A stretch of 64,000 nt of DNA from Pelagibius sp. CAU 1746 (GTDB lineage: Bacteria; Pseudomonadota; Alphaproteobacteria; Kiloniellales; Kiloniellaceae). Positions within the stretch are counted from its first letter, which is position 1; each line of letters begins with the position of its first letter. The DNA is taken from the NCBI RefSeq assembly GCF_039839785.1, contig NZ_JBDOQT010000001.1, positions 2,480,001-2,544,000 of the forward strand, read 5' to 3'. Below are positions 20,112-28,118 of this stretch, in pieces. Below the pieces are notes generated by a model. That model ran no database searches. It saw only the letters and a program-made list of their open reading frames with translations, and was not told the origin of the DNA. The position numbers were made by a program, and so were the translations under genes.

Positions 20112-20216
20112 GTGTCATCGACTCCGACTGTCGCCCTCGGGCTTGACCCGAGGGTCCAGGGGCGGCCGCCGAATCGCTCGCCCTGGATGCTCCGATCAAG
20201 TCCGAGCATGACGAGA
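20112..20216. repeat. intergenic palindromic repeat element between thiG and thiE
   Basis: The gap holds a compact palindromic unit. CCCTCGGG and CCCGAGGG (20134-20141 and 20147-20154) form a perfect 8-bp stem, and CCAGGGGCG can pair with CGCCCTGG further on. The composition (CTTGACCCGAGGGTCCA, then AAGTCCGAGCATGACG) is that of repeats scattered in many alphaproteobacterial genomes. It lies inside the thi operon and so will be present in its mRNA. Confidence 0.7.
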
Positions 20217-20260
20217 GGAGTGGGTGGCAGTGGCGGTGCGATATACCGCGGGGACGGACA

Positions 20261-20881
20261 ATGACCCTAGATCCCTTTTATCCCATTTTCGACAGCAGCG
20301 ATTGGCTGCACTGGCTGCTGCCCTGCGGGGTGAAGTTGGTGCAGTTGCGCGTGAAGGACCGCAGCGAGGTCGAGACGCGGCGGGAAATCCGCACCGCGAA
20401 GGGGCTTTGCGACGCGGCGGGCTGCCAACTCGTCATCAACGATTACTGGCGGCTGGCCATCGACGAGGGCTGCGACTTCGTGCATCTGGGCCAGGAGGAT
20501 CTGGACAGTGCCGACCTGACGGCGATCCGCCGCGCCGGTCTTCGCCTGGGCGTCAGTACTCACGACGACGCCGAGTTGGAGCGCGCCCTGGCCACCGGTC
20601 CCGATTACATCGCGCTGGGGCCCGTCTATCCGACCATCCTCAAAAAGATGAAGTGGGATCCGCAGGGCCTCGGGAAGGTCACGGATTGGAAGCGGCGCAT
20701 CGGGGAGGTTCCGCTGGTCGCTATCGGCGGCCTGACCGTCGAGCGGGCGCCCGGCGTGCTGGCGGCCGGCGCCGACATCCTCTCCGTCGTCACCGATATC
20801 ACCCTCAATGCCGAGCCCGAGGCCAGGACACGCGCTTGGGTCGAGGTAACGCACGAAAACGAACTGCAGGAATCCCGATGA
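20261..20881 (+). CDS. thiE: thiamin phosphate synthase
   Basis: A 206-aa TIM-barrel enzyme that joins HMP-PP and thiazole phosphate to thiamin phosphate. Motifs: VKLVQLRVKDR (pyrophosphate-binding Arg/Lys), LVINDYWRLAIDEGCDFVHLGQEDL, LGVSTHDDAELERAL, YIALGPVYPT and VAIGGLTVERA with the phosphate-binding loop ILSVVTDI. It is placed after the repeat element, and its stop overlaps the thiY start (ATGA). Confidence 0.95.
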   Translation: MTLDPFYPIFDSSDWLHWLLPCGVKLVQLRVKDRSEVETRREIRTAKGLCDAAGCQLVINDYWRLAIDEGCDFVHLGQEDLDSADLTAIRRAGLRLGVSTHDDAELERALATGPDYIALGPVYPTILKKMKWDPQGLGKVTDWKRRIGEVPLVAIGGLTVERAPGVLAAGADILSVVTDITLNAEPEARTRAWVEVTHENELQESR

Positions 20882-21843
20882 AGACCTTGACGTCCTCCCT
20901 CGCTCTCACCCTGTCGCTGACTCTTTCCCTGCTGCTGCTGCCGCCAGCGCCCGCGGCGGCTGCGGACAAGCTGACCCTGGTGCTCGATTGGTTCGTGAAC
21001 CCCGACCACGGTCCCATCGTCATCGCTCAGGAGAAGGGCTACTTCGCCGCCGAAGGCCTGGAGGTGGAGGTGGTCGCGCCGGCCGATCCCTCCGACCCGC
21101 CGAAGCTGGTGGCCGCGGGTAAGGCCGATCTTGCGGTCTCCTATCAGCCGCAGTTGCATCTGCAGGTTCACGAGGGCCTCTCCTTGATCCGGGTCGGCAC
21201 CCTGGTGGCGACGCCGCTCAACTGTCTTCTGGTGTTGAAGGACGGGCCGGTGAAGTCCCTGGCCGACCTCAAAGGCCGCAAGATCGGCTTCTCCGTTGCC
21301 GGGGTGGAGGAGGCATTGCTGGGCGCCATGCTGGCGCCGCACGGCCTGGCCCTGGACGACGTCGAACTGGTCAACGTCAACTGGTCGCTGTCGCCCTCGC
21401 TGATGTCGCGGCAGGTGGACGCGGTGATCGGTGCCTTCCGCAATTTCGAACTGAACCAGCTGGCCATCGAAGACATCGAAGGACGCTGCTTCTTTCCCGA
21501 GGAGGAAGGCGTGCCGGCCTATGACGAGCTGATCTACGTGGCCAACCCGGAAACGATGGACCCGGCTGTCGTGCTGCGGTTCCTCGCGGCGACCGAGAAG
21601 GCGACGCAGTTCATCGTCAACCATCCGGAAGAGAGTTGGGAGATTTTCGCCGGTACTGCCAAGGAGTTGCAGGACGAACTGAACGCGCGCGCCTGGAAGG
21701 ACACCCTGCCGCGCTTCGCGCTGAGGCCCGCGGCCCTCGATGTCGGCCGCTACGCCCGCTTCGAGGCCTTCCTGGCCGAGGCCGGACTGGTGCCCAGCGA
21801 GTACCCGGTGACGCGCATCGCTGTTCAGGTGTCGGTGCAATGA
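20878..21843 (+). CDS. thiY: ABC transporter binding protein for thiamin pyrimidine precursors
   Basis: A 321-aa periplasmic binding protein of the NMT1/THI5-like family. A signal peptide (about residues 1-25, ending AAAA) precedes the domain LTLVLDWFVNPDHGPIVIAQEKGYFAAEGLEVEV, typical of ThiY. ThiY binds formylaminopyrimidine or HMP arising from thiamin breakdown and delivers it to the ThiXZ importer. The start overlaps the thiE stop; the stop overlaps the tenA start. These overlaps and TenA next door strongly support pyrimidine salvage. Confidence 0.9.
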   Translation: MKTLTSSLALTLSLTLSLLLLPPAPAAAADKLTLVLDWFVNPDHGPIVIAQEKGYFAAEGLEVEVVAPADPSDPPKLVAAGKADLAVSYQPQLHLQVHEGLSLIRVGTLVATPLNCLLVLKDGPVKSLADLKGRKIGFSVAGVEEALLGAMLAPHGLALDDVELVNVNWSLSPSLMSRQVDAVIGAFRNFELNQLAIEDIEGRCFFPEEEGVPAYDELIYVANPETMDPAVVLRFLAATEKATQFIVNHPEESWEIFAGTAKELQDELNARAWKDTLPRFALRPAALDVGRYARFEAFLAEAGLVPSEYPVTRIAVQVSVQ

Positions 21844-22577
21844 CCGCGCCCGAGCCGCCGCGCACCTGCGGCCCGGACTACGGCTCCGAGGTCTTCTGCG
21901 GCTGGCGCCGCGCCGCGGCGGAGGACTGGCAGGCCTACACCCGGCACGACTTCGTGCGGCGGCTGGGCGACGGCACGCTGCCGCGCCGGGCTTTTCTCCA
22001 CTATCTGGTGCAGGATTATGTCTTCCTGACCCACTTCGCCCGCGCCTGGGGGCTGGCGGTGGTCAAGGCCGGCGACCTGGAGGAGATGAAGGCGGCGGCC
22101 GCCACCGTCGACGCCCTGGTGAACCACGAGATGAAGCTGCACGTGGAGATCTGCGCGGGGGAAGGCATCCCGGAGAAGACGCTCTTTGCTGCGGAGGAGG
22201 AGATCGAGAACCTCGCCTACACCCGCTTCGTCATGGACCGCGGCCTGGCCGGCGACTTCCTCGACCTGCTGGCGGCCCTGGCGCCCTGCGTCCTGGGCTA
22301 CGGCGAGATCGGCGCCTGGCTGGGCGACCTCGCCAGCCGCGGCGGCGCGCGCGACAAGGCCTACGCCGACTGGATCGACACCTACGCGGCCAGCGACTAC
22401 CAGGCGCTGTGCCACGGCGTCGGCAAGCTGATCGACCATGCCGCGGCGGCGCGTCTCGGTGCCGCGCCCCAGACCGTGCCGCGCTGGAACGGCCTCTGCC
22501 GCACCTTCCGCACGGCCACGCGCCTGGAGGTCGGTTTCTGGGACATGGGGCTGAGGGGCGGGCGGGCGGCGGGATGA
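21840..22577 (+). CDS. tenA: TenA-family thiaminase II / aminopyrimidine aminohydrolase
   Basis: A 245-aa all-helical TenA protein. It converts aminomethyl-HMP to HMP in salvage of degraded thiamin, after ThiXYZ uptake. The catalytic Cys is kept (Cys150 in LAPCVLGYGEIG), so this is the TenA_C class. Further support comes from LVQDYVFLTHFARAWGLAV, with conserved Asp and Tyr, and the Glu of YGEIG. It overlaps thiY by 4 bp. The open frame upstream lies in thiY and is ignored. Confidence 0.92.
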   Translation: MTAPEPPRTCGPDYGSEVFCGWRRAAAEDWQAYTRHDFVRRLGDGTLPRRAFLHYLVQDYVFLTHFARAWGLAVVKAGDLEEMKAAAATVDALVNHEMKLHVEICAGEGIPEKTLFAAEEEIENLAYTRFVMDRGLAGDFLDLLAALAPCVLGYGEIGAWLGDLASRGGARDKAYADWIDTYAASDYQALCHGVGKLIDHAAAARLGAAPQTVPRWNGLCRTFRTATRLEVGFWDMGLRGGRAAG

Positions 22578-22602
22578 CCCTTGGGATGCAATTACATCCT
22601 GC

Positions 22603-22722
22603 GTCCTTCGAGGCGCGGTCCTGCGGACCGCTCCTCAGAATGAGGTAGGTTGTCGATGGCAGAAAGAAAGCTCCTCATGGTGAGGGGCGCCGCAGGCGCA
22701 TCTCGAGCCACGCACGAAGGAG
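22603..22722. repeat. inverted pair of a dispersed alphaproteobacterial repeat
   Basis: Two copies of one repeat face each other. The left arm runs from GTCCTTCGAGGCGC to CTCCTCAGAATGAGG. The right arm, read on the minus strand, runs from CTCCTTCGTGCG to CCCTCACCATGAGG. Each arm has its own inner hairpin (GGTCC/GGACC and GGCGCC/GGCGC) and the two arms can pair with each other. Elements of the form TCCTTCGA...CTCAGGATGAGG are widespread in alphaproteobacterial genomes. It overlaps the 5' end of the thiX open frame. Confidence 0.8.
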
Positions 22723-23498
22723 TTCCAGCTTCGCCTGCCGCCGGCGAGACTTGGCGCCGGATGCGCGACGGCGTCCTGGTCCTTGCCGCAGCGCTGGCTT
22801 TCTGGCAGGCGCTGGTGTGGCTGACCGACGTGCCCTCGTTCATCCTGCCGGGGCCGCTGCGCGTTGCGGGCATGCTCGTCGAGCAGTACCGGCTCATTCT
22901 CGGGCACGCCGCCGTGACCGTGGCTGAGGTGCTGCTCGGCATCGCGCTCGGCACCCTGCTGGGTGCGCTGACGGCCTTGCAGCTCATGATGTCGCGCGCC
23001 GCCCTGCGCTACGTGCTGCCGGTGCTGGTCTTCAGCCAGGCAGTGCCGGTCTTCGCCCTGGCGCCGCTGCTGACCCTCTGGCTCGGCTACGGCCTCGGCT
23101 CCAAGATCGCCATGGCGGTGCTGATCATCTACTTCCCCGTGGCCTCCAACTTCCTCGATGGCCTGCGGCACAGCGACGACAGCCTGATCGAGATGGCGCG
23201 CAGCCTGGGCGCGACGGACCGTCAGGTTCTGTTCCGCATCCGCCTGCCGGCGGCGCTGCCATCGCTGGGTTCGGGCTTGCGTCTCGCCGCGGTCTACGCG
23301 CCCATAGGCGCGGTCATCGGCGAATGGGTCGGGGCCTCCCGGGGCCTCGGCTACCTCATGCTGCTGGCCAACGGCCGGGCCAAGACCGACCTGATGTTCG
23401 CCGCGCTCCTGGTTCTCGTGATCTTCACCCTGGTCCTGCACAAGGTTGTGGGCCGCGGGGCCGACTACCTGGCGCGCCGCGCCAAGGGCCGGGTATGA
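22656..23498 (+). CDS. thiX: ABC transporter permease for thiamin pyrimidine precursors
   Basis: A permease of up to 280 aa with about six helices and the BPD_transp_1 EAA motif (MARSLGATDRQVLFRIRLPAALPSLGSGL, about residues 185-215). It is of the SsuC/ThiX type and follows thiY and tenA, so it should import formylaminopyrimidine or HMP. The start is uncertain. ATG 22656 has a GAGGTAGG ribosome site but lies inside a repeat element, so the first 20 or so residues would be repeat-encoded. ATG 22761 starts right at helix 1 (MRDGVLVLAAALAFW) and gives 245 aa, a normal length. No ThiZ ATPase follows. Confidence 0.82.
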   Translation: MAERKLLMVRGAAGASRATHEGVPASPAAGETWRRMRDGVLVLAAALAFWQALVWLTDVPSFILPGPLRVAGMLVEQYRLILGHAAVTVAEVLLGIALGTLLGALTALQLMMSRAALRYVLPVLVFSQAVPVFALAPLLTLWLGYGLGSKIAMAVLIIYFPVASNFLDGLRHSDDSLIEMARSLGATDRQVLFRIRLPAALPSLGSGLRLAAVYAPIGAVIGEWVGASRGLGYLMLLANGRAKTDLMFAALLVLVIFTLVLHKVVGRGADYLARRAKGRV

Positions 23499-24118
23499 AT
23501 GTCCGCCTGCTAGCGGGTTGAGGGCGATATCCTTCGGGGATGGATCCGGATCAAGGCAGCGCGCAGCCGTCTCCTTGCGCGACACTGGCGGGCCGACCTC
23601 CGTGCCGGCAGGGGAGGCGGTTCTGGGGCGGTTGGTCACCTTGCGCCGCCGTGAGAACGCGCTGCGGGAGAAGGCCATCACCATGGAACTGCTGGACGTG
23701 GCCACCGGCTCGGAAGCGATCCTGGGATCATCCGATCGCTGAGGGGCGGGCCATAGCCTTGGGCCTGGGGCGTCCGCAGCGGCGGACCGTTTGTGTGCGG
23801 AGACCTTGCCAATCCTCGCTGAGGGGCGCTTCTTCATGCGGCGTTCCTGCGGGCGTCGGAGACAGCGATCGGCCGGGAATCATGGCCTTGGGCCAAAAAA
23901 GCCAAATAGGACTGCAATACTACAGAAGATCAACTTAAGGTTAACGATAAGCCTTAATAGAAGTTGAAAGTATCGTATATTGTATGAGTTTTAGCCCTAG
24001 AGTATCTGTTGCTGTTTTCAATCACTACTTCCTTGTGACAAAATTTAGTCAGTCCCGCTACCACGAGTTTACTAATCAATAAAGCTGGGATCAGGACGAA
24101 CTGCAGGGTTTGAAGGGC
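23499..24118. other. gap after thiX with no convincing gene
   Basis: No gene is supported here. The first part (to about 23,880) is GC-rich. It holds a short open stretch ending at 23742 whose last 45 codons look protein-like (RRRENALREKAITMELLDVATG) but match nothing I know; it may be a decayed gene, possibly where a transporter ATPase once stood. From about 23,890 the sequence turns AT-rich and holds an imperfect inverted repeat (CAACTTAAGG ... CCTTAATAGAAGTTG, about 23931-23967), probably the upstream region of the following signalling gene. Confidence 0.4.
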
Positions 24119-25711
24119 ATGACCGCGATAGCGAGAGTTCTCGTCGCTGACGATGAGGTCGACCTTATCGAGGACTATCACTCGGCTCTGGCCATGGCCG
24201 AGCCCAAGAGCACTGACACGCGCCTTGCCGAGCTGCAGGACGAGTTGTTCGGCCCTCAGCATTCCAACAGCAGCCTGCCGCCCATTGAGCTGGTTTCGGT
24301 GAACCAGGGCGAGGCGGCCGTGCAGGCGGTCAGTCGAGCACAGGAAGAGCACAAGCCCTTCTCGGTCGCCTTTATCGACGTGCGCATGCCCCCGGGCATC
24401 AATGGACTGGACGCGGCCGCCAAGATCCGCGCGATCGACGAGCGCCTGCCCATCGTCATCGTGACCGCCTATACAGATATCCAGATGATCGACCTGGCGA
24501 AGAAGGTGCCGCCGGCCGACCGCCTTTTCGTTCTTCAGAAGCCGTTTCACACGACCGAGATTCAGCAGCTGGCCATCGCCCTGACGGCGCGCGGCGAGTT
24601 GGACCGCTTGAACGAAGCCGGACCTGGCGTTGAGACGCTGCCGCGGCTCGACCGCATCCTGAGCGGACTGCCTGGCGGCATTGCCATATTCGACGAAAAC
24701 GAGCGCCTGGTGCAGATGAACGAAGGCCTCGGGAAGCTGTTTCCGGATCTCAAGGACGAGGCCGGCCCCGGCATTCGCTACGATGCCTGGCGGGCCAAGA
24801 TCGCCGAGGAACTGGCTCCGGACCAGGTGCTGAAGCGTAAGGGAGCGGACGAGAAGCGGTCGCAGCTTGTCGATGCCGGCGGGCTGGCGGCCCGCCGCAT
24901 TTCCGGGAATCGCTGGGTGATGATCGCCGAGCAGTTCGAGTCCACCGGCGGAACCGTGGTGCAGTTCCTCGATGTCACCAGGATGAAAGTGGCCGAGCAG
25001 CGCCGGGCGATCGGCAACACCATGGCTCATATGTCGCGCCTGGCGGGCGCGCTGGTGGATCGCGCCGAAATGGGAGCGTTGGGCCGAGGTTCCGTCCCCT
25101 TTGAGCGAACGGACGATGGGACCGGGCAGCGCTCGGTCATGGAAGACCTCGCGGTTCTGGCGCATCGCCAGCAGCTCGCGCCGCGGCCGAGCTTCGCGGA
25201 TGCCCTGGCTAACGAGACCGCAGCGATCCTGGAGCCGGTACTGCCCAAGTCCGTCAACATCGAGATGGTTTCCTCCATAGGCCTCTGGCCCGTCTTCGTA
25301 GACCCCGACCAGGCTCGCGAAGTGCTGCGCGCGCTTATGCTGAACGCCGCGGAGGCTATGGAAGGCAAGGGAACCGTCGTCGTCGAGACAGCTAACGTCA
25401 GGGCAACGCGGGAAGCGGCAAGCGAGATGCCCGGTCTCAAGCAGGGGGAGTATGTCCGCCTCTCTGTCATCGACAGCGGCCCCGGCATGCAGCCGGAGCT
25501 CATCGACCGCGCCATTATGCCCTTCTTCACCACCAAGGATCCCAAGGAACACAGCGGTATGGGTTTGACCGCGGCCTATAGCTTCATCCTGCAGTCGGGC
25601 GGGTATCTCTTCATCGACAGCGACGGCCAGAGCGGCACCACCATCAATCTCTTCCTGCCCCGCTTGCCCGAAAGCGCCATGGCCGGAAAGCGGGGACTGC
25701 GTCGCCACTAA
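24119..25711 (+). CDS. REC-PAS-HATPase signalling protein without a canonical H-box
   Basis: A 530-aa cytoplasmic protein. Residues of about 5-160 form a receiver domain enlarged by an insert (acidic ADDE, phospho-Asp87 in FIDVRMPPG, VTAYTD, and Lys in LQKPFHTTE). A PAS-like domain follows (about 180-295; LPGGIAIFDENERLVQMNEGL). A HATPase_c domain closes it (about 385-515) with LMLNAAEAM, DSGPGM, PFFTTK and SGMGLTAAYSF. Between PAS and ATPase there is no HELRTPL-type H-box; the only near candidate is NTMAHMSRL. It may be a kinase with a divergent dimerisation helix or a regulated ATPase-type output. The start is ATG 24119; a TTG lies three codons upstream. The next gene begins 27 bp later. 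Confidence 0.8.
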   Translation: MTAIARVLVADDEVDLIEDYHSALAMAEPKSTDTRLAELQDELFGPQHSNSSLPPIELVSVNQGEAAVQAVSRAQEEHKPFSVAFIDVRMPPGINGLDAAAKIRAIDERLPIVIVTAYTDIQMIDLAKKVPPADRLFVLQKPFHTTEIQQLAIALTARGELDRLNEAGPGVETLPRLDRILSGLPGGIAIFDENERLVQMNEGLGKLFPDLKDEAGPGIRYDAWRAKIAEELAPDQVLKRKGADEKRSQLVDAGGLAARRISGNRWVMIAEQFESTGGTVVQFLDVTRMKVAEQRRAIGNTMAHMSRLAGALVDRAEMGALGRGSVPFERTDDGTGQRSVMEDLAVLAHRQQLAPRPSFADALANETAAILEPVLPKSVNIEMVSSIGLWPVFVDPDQAREVLRALMLNAAEAMEGKGTVVVETANVRATREAASEMPGLKQGEYVRLSVIDSGPGMQPELIDRAIMPFFTTKDPKEHSGMGLTAAYSFILQSGGYLFIDSDGQSGTTINLFLPRLPESAMAGKRGLRRH

Positions 25712-25738
25712 GGCGGACGCGTTTCAGGGACCAGAGGG

Positions 25739-28102
25739 ATGCACGGTATCAAACCAGCGGCCAGACTGGAGCTCTTCGGGGGCTTCTCGCTTCGCGATGC
25801 GACGGGAACGCAGGTATCCCTCACGCTCCGCAAGTCAGAGGCTCTCATCGCCTATCTTGCGGTCAATGGGCACAGTCAGCAGCGCGAGAAGCTCGCCACG
25901 CTGCTCTGGGGCGAAACCACACAGTCGAACGCTTTACAGAGCTTGCGTCAGGCACGCCTTACCCTGATGCGCAATCTCGAACCGCACAATCTGCCGATCC
26001 TCAGCTTCGACCGAAGGGAAGTGCACCTCGACGTCGGTTCTCTTCAGGTGGATGCGCTGGAATTCGAGCGGCTGCAAGAGGCCGGAGATCAGGACTCCCT
26101 GGCGCGTGCCGTATCGCTATATAGCGGAGAGTTCCTCTCGGGCATGGAAATCGAGTCGGAAGCCTTCGAGGAATGGCTGCTGCCGATCCGCTCCTGGTAT
26201 CGCGAGCAGATGGAATTCGCGCTGGACAGGTTGCTCTCTCTCCAGGAACAGGCCGGGGCCCAGGAATCTTCAATCCGCACGGCCAAGCGGATTCTCGCGC
26301 TCGATCCGCTGCGTGAAGACGTCCACCGCTGGATCATGCAGGCCTTTGCGGCGGCCGGTCAGCGGACCTCCGCCCTGGCGGCCTACGATGCCTGCCGCAC
26401 GGTCCTGCGCGAACAGTTGGACGTGGAACCCGAAGCCGAGACCGAAGCGCTCTATCAATCGATCCTGTTGCGGGCCGACCCGTTGCCGCGAGCGGCCCAG
26501 GCCGGAGGCGGGCGGGGGAAGAAGGTCTCCGAAGCGGTTCCGCCGGCCGGTCCGGCGCCACAAAGCGGCGAGACGGCGGTTGTGGCGGATTCCGGTCACG
26601 GCTTGGCGCCGATCAGCAATCTCAGCAATGCGGCCTTCGAGGTCCTGCAGATCGCCGCCGTTGCCGGCAGCCTCTTTTCGATGGACCTGCTGGAAGCCCT
26701 GACCGAGCGGTCGCCGGGGCAATGCCGAGCGAGCCTCCGCGAACTGGCCGCGGCCGGTCTGTTCGAGACCACGGCCGACGGACAGCCCGGCAACATCGCG
26801 CCGGCGGCCCGCGAAGCGGTTCTGGGCCAGATTCTGCCCTCCCACCGCAAACACCTTCACTACGCGGTGGCGGTGGCCCTGGAAGACCTGGCGGGCAGCG
26901 ACATCTACGAGCTGTGCTACGAGATCGCAGGGCACTTCCGTGCCGCCGGCCGCTGGAACCTGGCGGTGCCTCACCTGCTGCGTCTTGCCAAGCTGGAAGC
27001 GGATCGCGGCAATCTGGATATCGCGGAAACCCAGGTGCGCCAGGCGACCGCCGACCTCAGCCTGCTGCCGCCCAGCGATGCGCGCGGAAAGCTGGAGGTC
27101 AAGATACTGGTGATCGCTGCCGAACTGGCGGAACTGAAAGGCGACCTGAAGCGGGCGGAGGAGACGCTCGCCCGCAAGTGGCCCGACTTGAAGCGCTACG
27201 GAAACTCCGAGCTCTGGATCAGCTACTTGCTGGCGCGCGCGCGCTTGCGCTACCGGCAGGGCCGGATCAAGCAGGCCTATTCGGCGATCCGGCGTATGCC
27301 GCGCACTTGCAAGGGCCGGCCCATGCAGAGCCACTGGCGGCTGGCCGAGCGCTTCGCGGATCTGGCGGACAAGATCACCGATGAAGGCTGCAATCCCGCT
27401 ATGATGCTGGAGAGCCACCGCCTGACCGGCCCCCGCTCCAGCGAGGCGGACGCCAGTGCGGTCCAGGCCTTGTGTCATGCGAAGCGCGAGAAGTTCTCGG
27501 CCGCCTACGCCGCTTGTGCCAAGGCGATCAGGCTTTCCGAGAACCAGCCGGATACCACCTGCCTGATCGTCAGCCTACAGACACAAGGGATCATTCAGGT
27601 CTGGGACGGCGAGGCGGCCCTGGCTCTCGATGCCTTCGACCGGGCGTTCGGGTTGGCGGAGGCGCGCGGCGACCTGTTGAGGCAGTATACCTCCCGCGGT
27701 TACCGCGGCTTCGCGCTGATCAATGCCGGGCGCGCCTTCGAAGCGAAGGAGGAGTTGGCTCAAGCGGTGAGCATGTCGGAGAAGTTGCATCTGCCGTTCC
27801 TGCGCTCGATGTTCATGGCTTGGCTGGCGGAAGCCCTGCTGGGATGTGGCGAGAATGACCGCGCGCTGGAGGTCGCCCGCTGGGCCGCCCGCCTTGCCAA
27901 CGAGGGCAACGAGCCTTGGGCCCGCTCGGTGGCGCTGCGTGTCATGGCGCAGGCGCTTTCGGTGTCCAATGCGGAAGACGGCAAGCTCGTCGACCGCATA
28001 TTGCGCGCGGCGTTGGAGATGCAGAGCAGCCTCGGGCTGCCGTTCGAAACGGCCCGTACCGTCGGGACGAGAGCCGAGGTCGGCGCCGCCGAACTCCACT
28101 GA
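25739..28102 (+). CDS. SARP/BTAD transcriptional activator with TPR-like C-terminal region
   Basis: A 787-aa regulator. Residues of about 8-95 form an OmpR-like winged helix (LELFGGFSLRDATG, LTLRKSEALIAYLAVNG, LRQARLTLMRNL), and about 105-245 a bacterial transcriptional activator domain (DALEFERLQEAGD, YSGEFLSGM, RILALDPLREDVHRWIMQAFAAAGQRTSALAAYD). The remaining 500 residues are helical and TPR-like, without the P-loop ATPase (no GxxGxGKT) found in many such regulators. It resembles the adenylate cyclase/SARP-type regulators of Proteobacteria. It probably works with the REC-PAS protein directly upstream; targets are unknown, with the PAP2 gene 16 bp downstream a natural candidate. Confidence 0.85.
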   Translation: MHGIKPAARLELFGGFSLRDATGTQVSLTLRKSEALIAYLAVNGHSQQREKLATLLWGETTQSNALQSLRQARLTLMRNLEPHNLPILSFDRREVHLDVGSLQVDALEFERLQEAGDQDSLARAVSLYSGEFLSGMEIESEAFEEWLLPIRSWYREQMEFALDRLLSLQEQAGAQESSIRTAKRILALDPLREDVHRWIMQAFAAAGQRTSALAAYDACRTVLREQLDVEPEAETEALYQSILLRADPLPRAAQAGGGRGKKVSEAVPPAGPAPQSGETAVVADSGHGLAPISNLSNAAFEVLQIAAVAGSLFSMDLLEALTERSPGQCRASLRELAAAGLFETTADGQPGNIAPAAREAVLGQILPSHRKHLHYAVAVALEDLAGSDIYELCYEIAGHFRAAGRWNLAVPHLLRLAKLEADRGNLDIAETQVRQATADLSLLPPSDARGKLEVKILVIAAELAELKGDLKRAEETLARKWPDLKRYGNSELWISYLLARARLRYRQGRIKQAYSAIRRMPRTCKGRPMQSHWRLAERFADLADKITDEGCNPAMMLESHRLTGPRSSEADASAVQALCHAKREKFSAAYAACAKAIRLSENQPDTTCLIVSLQTQGIIQVWDGEAALALDAFDRAFGLAEARGDLLRQYTSRGYRGFALINAGRAFEAKEELAQAVSMSEKLHLPFLRSMFMAWLAEALLGCGENDRALEVARWAARLANEGNEPWARSVALRVMAQALSVSNAEDGKLVDRILRAALEMQSSLGLPFETARTVGTRAEVGAAELH

Positions 28103-28118
28103 AAGAGGCACACCGCCC

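Noticed and set aside
23446-23742. Small gene or remnant of a thiZ ATPase after thiX
   Set aside because: No Walker or ABC signature motif is visible; only the last 45 codons look protein-like, so I keep it as a note.
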